NCBI GenBank assembly: GCA_026214975.1
Contig: CM047813.1
Coordinates: 34,815,871 to 34,879,870, forward strand
Origin: Gentiana macrophylla
Taxonomy: Eukaryota > Streptophyta > Magnoliopsida > Gentianales > Gentianaceae
DNA: 64,000 nt
Direction: 5' to 3'
The stretch's first letter is position 1, and every line of letters starts with the position of its first letter. Made by a program: the position numbers and the translations under genes. Shown one piece after another: positions 56,200 through 64,000 of this stretch. The notes under the pieces are model-generated. The model was given only the letters and a program-made list of their open reading frames with translations, had not been told where the DNA came from and ran no database searches.

Positions 56200-57458
56200 T
56201 CAGTAGAGTATGCCAGTATATCAATGATATTGATGTTGTTAAAGAACCTATGACTTACAACCAAGCCATCAAGCATGATGAGTGTAAAGAAGCCATGCAA
56301 AAGGAGAGTGAAGCTTTACAGACCACTCACATATAGGAAGTGGTTGATCTACCACCAGGAAAGAAGCATATTGGGTGCAAATGGGTGTACAAAATAAATT
56401 ATGACCCTGATGGCCCAGTAGAAAGATACAAAGCCAAACTAGTGGCAAAAGAGTACACTCACACATATTGAATTGATTATCAAAAGACATTTTCTCCTGT
56501 TGTCTAATTACCTTAGTCAGGGCTTTACTGACAGCAACGACAACTAATAATTGGCACCTTCATCAGATGGATGTCAATACGGCCTTCTTACATGAAGATC
56601 TGCATGAAGAAGTGTATATGCACCTACCCTCAGGCTTTGCAACAGACAAACCAAATCAAGTCTTCAGATTAACAAAATCCTTGTATGGTTTGAAACAATC
56701 AAGCAGACAATTGAATTGTAAATTGACTGAGTCTTTAGAAGCACAAGGGTTTGTTCAGTCACAGAATGATCACAGTTTATTCACAAAAGGGTTACAACAT
56801 GGAGACTCACCATTATTAGATGATAATACTGCATAAAGATCATTGGTGAGTATGATGATTTATCTTACCTTCACCAGCTAGACATAGCTTTTGCAGTTCA
56901 ACAACTGAGTCAATTTTTAGACACTCCCACTAAAAATCACATGAAAGCTGCTCACAGCTTGCCGAGGTATTTAAATGCTAATCCAGGCAAGGCATCTTAT
57001 TCCCAGATCAGAACAACCTTGTCTTGAAAGGCTTTACTGACAGTGATAGGGCTGGTTGTCCTGAAACCAGAAAATCAGTATCAGAATACATGATATACTT
57101 AGGGGATGCTCCTATCTCTTGGAAAGCTAAGAAACAGATAACTATAGCCATGAGTTCTTCAGAATCTGAATACAAGGCTATGGCCAATGCCGTTTGTGAA
57201 TTTCGGTGGCTAGTTTATATTCTAAAAGATTTGAAGATTCATGTTCAATTGCCTGGTCTACTTTTTTGTGATAATGCAAGTGATATGCACATTGCTCATA
57301 ATCCAGCTTTTCATGAAAAAATCAAGCACATTGAGATTGACTGTCATGTTGTCAGAGACAAAGTCAAATCCGGACTTGTCAAGTTGCTTCCAGTTAACAC
57401 AAAAGAACAGCTTGCTGACATTCTCATTAAGGCCTTAGATGCACCTATCTTTTCATAA
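56200..57458 (+). pseudogene. Copia reverse transcriptase and RNase H, catalytic block deleted
   Basis: GKKHIGCKWVYKINYDPDG, then QMDVNTAFLHEDLHEEVYMH. After NDHSLFTKG the frame jumps to a later region (MMIYLTF) so that the YVDD segment is gone. RNase H 57024-57458 is the best kept piece (KGFTDSDRAGCPETRKS, MSSSESEYKAMANA). Confidence 0.85.
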
Positions 57459-57567
57459 ATATCTACTAGACAAGTTGGGGATTTCCAAGATATTTACCAA
57501 TAGTTCCAGTAGCTAAAGAAAGTGGTGAGTGCAAGCTGGTCATCTACCATTTTCAGCTTGAGAGGGG

Positions 57568-57764
57568 TGTTACAATATATATGCTGAAGGAAGTGCTGCG
57601 TACAAGTCTGCTGACTATTAAAGACTCAGCAGACCATCTGAAGACTCGGCAAAGACATCTTTGAGACGATCAATGAGAATACATCTTGATAAAAGCGGTT
57701 ATCTTATAAGATTCTGTTATAACCGTTTGTAACTTATACTTTTTACTGATTCATGAGGTGTATG
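57568..57764 (+). repeat. Truncated 3' LTR of the short-LTR Copia
   Basis: Matches the first part of 53029-53330 up to TCATGAGGTGTATG, where TGTTGGAAGTAG begins. The rest of the LTR must lie beyond the right window edge if this is a simple insertion. Confidence 0.8.
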
Positions 57765-57981
57765 TGTTGGAAGTAGCGCCCGAAAGACAATTTATGTAAT
57801 TGTTTTTAGAATTAATAAATGACAGATTTATTCTCATCTTATTACTTGCTTCGTGCTTGTAAGTAATACACTACTGAAAACCCCAAGTCGTATCAAATGT
57901 ATCCATATAACTTAGTGTGTGTCACACGCGAGGATTAAGTTTATGGTGATACACTTGAACTGTTAGTCCGTGGTGAACTTA
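57765..57981 (+). repeat. Stub of a plus-strand Copia LTR
   Basis: 217 bp starting TGTTGGAAGTAGCGCCCGAAAGACAATTT. It resembles, in opposite orientation, the start of the minus-strand LTR at 59808 or 59868 (shared GCCCGAAAGACAATTT, AATAAATGACAGA, TTAGTCCGT.G). Likely the 5' end of an LTR interrupted at 57982 by the minus-strand element. Confidence 0.6.
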
Positions 57982-59868
57982 TGTTAGATGTAATATCGTC
58001 GGATCAATCATAGATTGACCCGATTACAGCAATGAATGCATCGACTAGATCTAAACGAAACAAAAACATAAATTTAAGATCTAAATCTACAAGGGGTTTA
58101 GAGCCTACCTTTTTATGGTGCTTAACTCCAAGATCAAAAAGCTCCTTGAACACGTGATTGAGCGACCACCGTCTTCCAACGTGTGTCTCCCAAAGAACAC
58201 CAAGTGGATGGTGTTTCCCGCGACCTCCTTGATATGCTACCGGAATAATCCCGAAGATTATTCCAACTCTAAACCCAAAGAAAGATGGCCGAAAATTCTA
58301 AGCCACTTTCTTGTGTATATGGCGTGAATTGTAATGTGTCAAAAGGCTTGGGAGAACTCTCTTTATATAGGAGAGTAAAACTTAAGCCCCAAGGATTAAA
58401 TAATTAAGAGATAATTATTATATTAATCATTTTCAAATAAAAGATAAATAAAATAATTATCCCAAACAAATTAGGATAAATCATATTATTATCTAATATT
58501 CCATGAATTATCATTTAACAAATAAAAGATAAATCACACATTAAATAATTATCAAGAAAACTAATTTCCCAATAATTAAATAATAATAAAAACCATGCGC
58601 CACCTTTAATTGGAATAAAGGTCACACGCACAATTTTCCTATTTGACCAATTTTGTCAAAAGGTCAACACACCAATTTAAGTAAGAGTCAAAAATGTCTT
58701 TTCCAGTGTATTTAATTATTTAGTCCAACTAAACAATTAATCCACATATCAAATTAAATAGCCCAATCCACTATTTAATTATAATTGAGGTGCAACGATG
58801 AGAAACCTATATCTTATATTAGGAGCCACGTCGGGGCCAATGGACCCATATTCGATAGGCTTTACAATAAATTAGATAAAATTATTAAATCAGACGAATA
58901 ATTATATCCAACCTATTAATTCGGGATTACACCACCATAAACCCGAAATTGAACTCTATCGAATATAGATAACTTACACTCAATTTATGAGTCGAAATCG
59001 TCCATTGATATAATCATTACATACGGATAAATCCTCCATGCATCGCTCACTTGATTCGGGATATTTCCGTAAACCCTTCTCGAAACATATTATCCTTATT
59101 TACCATTAACCCCTAGTGATCAATTAGTTCATAACCAATATAATATGAACTGGGCCCATCGATCAGTTTCTAGGGTTAACAAATAAGGGAACTGTCTGTC
59201 TACTTCCCGAGGGAAGGAATGGATTCCATATCTGTGATAACACAGACCACTCACTCATTCCAGAATAGAGCCAACGAGAAGTGTTGGACCACATACTGCG
59301 AAGTGATCCTTACTAACACATCAAACTCTACCCTAGTCTAAGCAGTTGTCTGTGATCACCTCAGGATTCAGATTAATCCATATATGATCATCTTGTGATT
59401 CGATAAGACTTCTCGATCACGGAATTATATCGAGAACTCAAATCAAATCGGTCCAGCCCTATATGATTATCATCATATATAAATGCCCCACTAGGTACCC
59501 TATTACCGACAGTCCGGATAAGACTGTCACACCGTAAAGTGTTCTGGGCGCATTAATAGCAAATTAATCTAGAGACCCGTACTCCGATTAATAAACGCTA
59601 CGGACTAAGTTAATTTTAAGTATATTTCACAAACTCAATCCTCGTGTGTATAGCCATACACTGAGTTGTGATTACATAATCAATATACTTAGGGTTTTCT
59701 GTAGTGTATACATATTGGCAATAAATGCGAATAAATAAGATGAAATAAATTCTGTCATTTATTTAAATAAAACAATTACAAATTGTCTTTCGGGCATAAA
59801 ACCTAACAATCTCCCACTTGCCTTTAATAAAACAATTACAAATTGTCTTTCGGGCATAAAACCTAACA
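57982..59868 (-). repeat. 3' LTR of the minus-strand Copia
   Basis: In minus sense TGTTAGGTTTTATGCCCG.. to ..ATTACATCTAACA. The left end at TGTTAGATG is chosen because the sequence to its left resembles a different, oppositely oriented LTR start. The right end is duplicated (59808 and 59868). Confidence 0.7.
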
Positions 59869-59880
59869 ATCTCCCACTTG
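59761..59880 (-). repeat. 60-bp tandem duplication over LTR start and polypurine tract
   Basis: Two adjacent 60-base units, nearly identical, each containing ACAATTGTCTTTCGGGC-like LTR start sequence and the CTCCCACTTG polypurine complement. Confidence 0.85.
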
Positions 59881-59955
59881 CACGAAAGGCAAGTGGATTA
59901 ATTGTTTTAGAGCACACCCTATATCTATATTACAGCAATACAACTCCCACTTGCT

Positions 59956-60936
59956 CTAAAGCAAATAAGTCATGTCCCTAATACCAATAGTTTCCAAATG
60001 CCGGTTGAAGACTTCTAACGGCAATGTCTTGGTGAAAGGATCAGCAGGGTTGTCAGCAGAGGCGATTTTCTTGACGGAAATGTCACCTCTTTGGACTATC
60101 TCTCTGATTAAATGGTACTTTCGCTCGATATGCTTCGACTTGCGGTGACTACGGGGTTCCTTCGAATTTGATACTGCCCCATTGTTGTCACAATAGAGAG
60201 TGATCGGATCGTTGTGATTTGGAGAGACCCCTAAACCACTCAGGAACTTTCTGAGCCAAACTGCTTCCTTAGCTGCCTCAGAGGCCGCTATGTATTCAGC
60301 TTCCATAGTAGAATCAGCCGTGCTGGATTGCTTGACGCTTCTCCAAATGACTGCACCACCACCAATGGTAAACACTGAGCCTGAGGTAGATTTGAAATCA
60401 TCTCTATCTGACTGGAAGTCAGAGTCAGTGTACCCCTGTACATCCAGGTTTGCACCCGAATATACCAGCATATAATTCCTAGTCCTCTTCAAGTACTTTA
60501 AGAGGTTCTTTACTGCAATCCAATGCTCATTGCCTGGATTCGACTGATAACGACTGACTAGTCCAACGCCATAACAAATGTCAGGTCTAGTGCACAGCAT
60601 AGCGTACATTAGACTACCTACAGCCGAAGCATAAGGCACTCTTTGCATAGCCTCTGTTTCCTCAGGAGTCTGAGGACTCTGAGTCTTAGAGAGATGGACG
60701 CCGTGACGGGTTGGTAGGTAACCCTTCTTTGCGTCCGTCATGCTATATCTAGCCATCACCTTATCAATGTAAGTGGCTTGTGAAAGAGCTAACATCTTGT
60801 TCTTACGATCCCGTATTAATTGGATCCCGAGAACATAATTCGCCTCTCCCAAATCTTTCATTTGGAATTGGCTGGCCAACCAAATTTTAACGTCCGACAA
60901 CATCCCCTTATCGTTTCCAATCGGAGAGAATGTCAT
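59956..60936 (-). pseudogene. Copia reverse transcriptase C-terminus and RNase H
   Basis: 326 codons open. QFQMKDLGEANYVLGIQLIR, YASAVGSLMYAMLCTRPDIC and GYTDSDFQSDRDDFKSTSGS are typical; ends SHRKSKHIERKYHLIREIV. The segment before it holds CVDDI instead of YVDD, in another frame (about 60935-60950). Confidence 0.88.
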
Positions 60937-60948
60937 CTACGCACAACA

Positions 60949-61542
60949 CTAGAACGCAACCTTATCCTTGATGACTTTCTTGTGTACACAAGGTTCATCA
61001 GGATTTTGTTCGAAATCATATGACTTAATGGTGTCATCAAATCTATGATTCCAAGACCGAGATGCTTGTTTCAACCCATAAATGGATCTCAGCAACTTGC
61101 ACACTTTGTGCTCTTGGCCTTCCTCGATGTATCCTTCTGGTTGTTGCATATAGATTTCCTCGTCGAGAAAGCCGTTAAGAAACGCTGTCTTGACATCCAT
61201 TTGCCGGATTTCATAATCTAGGCATGCAGTAATAGAAAGGAGGATCCGGATGGATTTAAGCATGGCCACAGGGGAGAAGGTCTCTTCGTAGTCTATACCA
61301 TCTCTCTGTGTGTAGCCCTTAGCTACAAGCCGTGCTTTAAAGGTTTGCACCTTACCATCAACTCCTCGCTTCCTCTTGTAGAGCCACTTGCTCCCTATGG
61401 GTTTTACCCCTTCGGGGCAATCTACAAGTTTCCAGACAGAGTTAGAGTACATAGACTCTATCTCTTGATTCATCGCGTCAACCCATAGATCCTTGTCATG
61501 ATCCTCCATGGCCTTGCGAAAGGACACTGGATCATCTTCCAC
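60949..61542 (-). pseudogene. Copia reverse transcriptase N-terminal part
   Basis: GSKWLYKRKRGVDGK, ARLVAKGYTQRDGIDYEETF and QMDVKTAFLNGFLDEEIYMQ; open for 197 codons, then a frameshift just before the catalytic motif. Confidence 0.88.
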
Positions 61543-61609
61543 ACCATCAGAGATGGCTACGTTCGCCTCTGATTGTCCATACCGATTTGGTGGCGAACCA
61601 CTCTCTCGA

Positions 61610-61975
61610 TCAAGACGCGTGCGGGTGGATTAGGATTAGGGGGTGATTTGTTGCATTCGTAGTGTTGCCTCTGGTGACACTAGGTGGCACTTGTGGTCCG
61701 ACCTCGCCGTCGAAGTAACTCCTCAAGTACGACTTTACTTGAGGCTTGAAGTCCGTCATATCTTGATCCTCCAAAAACGTGGCGTTAGTGGATACTATTA
61801 CCTTGTTATCTTTCGGATCGTAAAAGCAGACCTCCACGTGTTCCTTGGGGTAACCAACAAGCAGACATACCTTCGTGCGCTTTTGTAGTTTATTAGTCTT
61901 GTCTACCAAACATATGCGCAGACATCCCCAAATGCGAAGTGATTTAGGCCTTCCGGCCATCCCTCCACATTTCAT
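61610..61975 (-). pseudogene. Copia integrase C-terminal region
   Basis: WGCLRICLVDKTNKLQKRT and KVCLLVGYPKEHVEVCFYDP match the region between the integrase core and reverse transcriptase of Copia elements. Confidence 0.75.
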
Positions 61976-62115
61976 AAGGTGTCTTTGTGTGAGACTTTGA
62001 CGGTACTACATTCGGTATGTATACCGCTTCTTCTGTGAGCATATCCCCAAAGGATATCGGTAGCGGCGTAGCTCATCATTGATCGACCATGTCAATCAAT
62101 GTTCTATTTCTCCTT

Positions 62116-62478
62116 TCAAAGAACTCCATTTTGCTGAGGTGTCCTAGGCGCAGAACGTTGGGAACAGATCCCATGTTCAAGTAGGTAGTCAGTGAACTCA
62201 GTATCTAAGTACTCTCCTCCGCGAGAGAGAAGGCATTTCAAAGACTTGCCTAACTGCCTTTCGGCTTCTGCTTGAAATTCCTTAAACTTGCCAAAAGTCT
62301 CGGATTTTCGATGCAGCAGATAAACATATCCGAATCTCGAGTAATCATCGATGAAAGTAACAAAATACTCGAATCCGCCTCTATCTTGCACATTCATCGG
62401 ACCACAAAGGTCTGAATGTACTAACTCTAGAGGTTCTTTGGCCCTATTCCCTTTTGACGAGAAAGGACGCTTAGTCAT
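62116..62478 (-). pseudogene. Copia integrase core
   Basis: LELVHSDLCGPMNVQDRGG holds the first Asp. The second catalytic site, normally RSDRGGEYL, reads LLSRGGEYLD, so that Asp is missing. TPQQNGVL with a stop follows. 62480-62833 is a decayed GAG-pre-integrase stretch. Confidence 0.8.
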
Positions 62479-62833
62479 TTTTCCTCCAGGGCAAGATTAA
62501 GTAGGCGGACAACGAGTCAACAGATAACTCTTTTAAGGAATCACCCACTAGCCGGTCGTTTGATTCTTTCCAAGGAAATGTGACTAGCCTAAGGTGCCAA
62601 AGATATGTATTATCTTCTTTATGAGAAATTTTACGCCTCTTAGCGATTTTTGATGTGCTACTTTAAACATTTCATTATTTAACGAGGAGCTTATGTGGTT
62701 TAATGAAATACAATCCGTTTTCTAACACAAGAGTACACAAAAGTAAAACCATTCTTTGAAATAGTAAACTCATTATTCATAAAAGAAACAGAGTACAACT
62801 GATCTTTCAAAGCGAATCTGAAATTAAATTTCT

Positions 62834-63577
62834 CTACGAAAATTGAATGAAATAAACATTGTCTAAATGTAAAACTTTATTCCCAAAATGTAAAACCACA
62901 GCTCCCACTGCTTTTGCTGAAACTAACGCCCCGGTGCCGACTCTCATAACTTGAGCTCCTTCCTCTAGCTCCTCAAACGAACTAAGGATCCAGTAAGAAG
63001 AACATACATGGTTAGTAGCTCCAGGTATCCAAAGATCCAATATCCAATTTGATACATCTTTAGCTACATTAAAAGATTCCAAGACAAGTAATTCATGATT
63101 ACCTTTCTTATCTTTCCCATTGCTAGCCTTAACCTTCCCATCCTTTACATCTTTGAGATATACGGGGCAGTGACGACGCCAGTGCCCTATCTCATTGCAG
63201 TAATGACACTTGCCCTTGGGCTTGGATGGTGTATTCGGCTTAGCCTTCTTCTTCATAGGTTTAGGCACCGGCGCAGTTTGTTTCTTATTCTTTTGTTTAC
63301 CCTGCTGGTTTGACTTAGACGCCTTGGCTGAGACCACATTGGCCTCAGCCTTCTTTTCCTGCTCTTGGGTTTTATCTTTCGAAGAAAGACCCTCATAGAC
63401 TTGGAGTTCATTGATCAACTCCATCATGGAAAGGTGAGCCTTAGACATGACGTAGCTGGTCCTGAACGTCAGGAAATCAGATGTCAGAGATTCGAGAATC
63501 ACTGACACTTGGGTAGCATCGTCTATAATCGCACCATGAGTTGCTGCATCGGTAAAGTAACTAATCATGTTCATCAC
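62834..63577 (-). pseudogene. Copia gag C-terminus, zinc knuckle and protease
   Basis: CHYCNEIGHWRRHC is an intact CX2CX4HX4C knuckle after a Lys-rich linker. The protease reads WILDLWIPGATNHVCSS where WILDSGATNHVC is usual, so the Asp-Ser-Gly triad is disrupted by extra residues. Confidence 0.85.
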
Positions 63578-63692
63578 ATGACCGATAACCGATGACCCGC
63601 CTCATCTTGGCATTGACAGCCTTCCTCACGGCCTCGTGTCTTGCTTGATCAGACGGTTTGCCAAACATGGTGGTTAAATGCTGCAAGATTTC

Positions 63693-63965
63693 TCATGCAG
63701 TATTAAAACCCTCAATCTTGCTCCGAATGACATCCGACACTGAGGCTAAGAAGATGCCTCTTGCCTTATTATTCGCCTCTTGCCATTTTTGATGTTGGTC
63801 GCAAATGCGTTTAGGCGGATTTTGAGGGGGAAGAACAGGGCAATCCTCAGTCAAAACAAACTGTGCATTCTCAAATACGAGCACCACGTTTACGTTACTT
63901 TTCCACTTAGTAAAATTGTCGCCATTAAGCTTATCATTCAGTAAAGTTTGAATTTGCGAAGACAT
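63693..63965 (-). pseudogene. Copia gag N-terminus
   Basis: Starts at an ATG (MSSQIQTLLNDKLNGDNFTKW), as in Tork/Angela-type gag, and stops after 90 codons. The continuation into 63577 needs a frameshift near 63600-63690. Confidence 0.8.
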
Positions 63966-64000
63966 GTTGCTGTAAATAAAATGACAGAAACTTAATCAAA

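Larger units (their letters stand above)
53029..57764 (+). mobile_element. Short-LTR Copia retrotransposon, degenerate
   Basis: LTRs 53029-53330 (302 bp) and 57568-57764 (cut by a later insertion). Primer site TGGTATCAGAGC at 53331-53342 and a GAGAGGGG polypurine tract before the right LTR. Gag, protease, integrase, reverse transcriptase and RNase H are all recognisable but stop-ridden. Knuckle and integrase types suggest the Ale/Retrofit branch or a relative. Confidence 0.88.
57982..64000 (-). mobile_element. Minus-strand Copia retrotransposon, 5' end outside the window
   Basis: 3' LTR 57982-59868 (or to 59808), then RNase H, reverse transcriptase, integrase, protease and gag towards the right edge. 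Order and motifs fit the Tork/Angela branch, as for the Copia at 8080-12897. The 5' LTR and primer site are beyond 64000. Several frameshifts and catalytic changes indicate a dead copy. Confidence 0.88.

Noticed and set aside
1..64000. CRISPR arrays, bacterial operons, phage or organellar genes
   Set aside because: No regularly spaced repeats or prokaryotic gene organisation; all coding signals are plant or plant retrotransposon.

Overview
This is a eudicot-type nuclear plant window: low GC, introns with GT..AG borders, one large host gene and a dense pile of nested transposable elements. No organellar, bacterial or viral gene was seen.

The host gene is a class IV homeodomain-leucine zipper (HD-ZIP IV) transcription factor of the ANTHOCYANINLESS2 (ANL2)/HDG1 type, plus strand, CDS 17205-35978. 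Nine coding exons join without any frame break into about 825 residues: N-terminal region, homeodomain, zipper-loop-zipper with a CxxC, START domain and C-terminal SAD-type region. It looks intact. Intron 6 is about 12.2 kb and intron 8 about 2.7 kb. Both are filled with Stowaway-like MITEs, other short inverted-repeat elements, a tRNA-related SINE, an internally deleted Copia and a Copia solo LTR.

Left side (1-15125): a degenerate plus-strand Copia (2890-3027 and 8080-12897) has been broken twice by minus-strand Athila-like Gypsy elements. One (1-2889, running off the window) keeps a frameshifted gag. The other (3028-8074) is a complete non-autonomous copy with two LTRs, a tRNA-Asp primer site and a perfect 5-bp target duplication, but no gag-pol. 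Next comes a 141-bp tandem repeat split by a SIRE-like solo LTR, then the presumed promoter side of the ANL2-like gene.

Right side (36000-64000): a SINE-like fragment and an RNase H-like (non-LTR retrotransposon type) pseudogene are followed by a 14.7-kb SIRE-lineage Copia (38059-52731, target duplication GTAGG). That Copia split the RNase H pseudogene and carries its own Athila-like solo LTR plus a roughly 4-kb extra ORF region downstream of pol. A short-LTR Copia (53029-57764) follows; its second LTR is interrupted by a 217-bp LTR stub, itself interrupted by a minus-strand Copia (57982 to beyond 64000).

Nothing here is a new gene system that I can defend. The most unusual items are a near-perfect 22-bp hairpin inside coding exon 4 of the ANL2-like gene, the TE-filled intron in its START domain, the SIRE extra-ORF region with a duplicated 42-bp junction, and the layered LTR structures around 57.5-59.9 kb. 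Boundaries called from target duplications are firm. Family and lineage names come from recognised motifs, not database searches.
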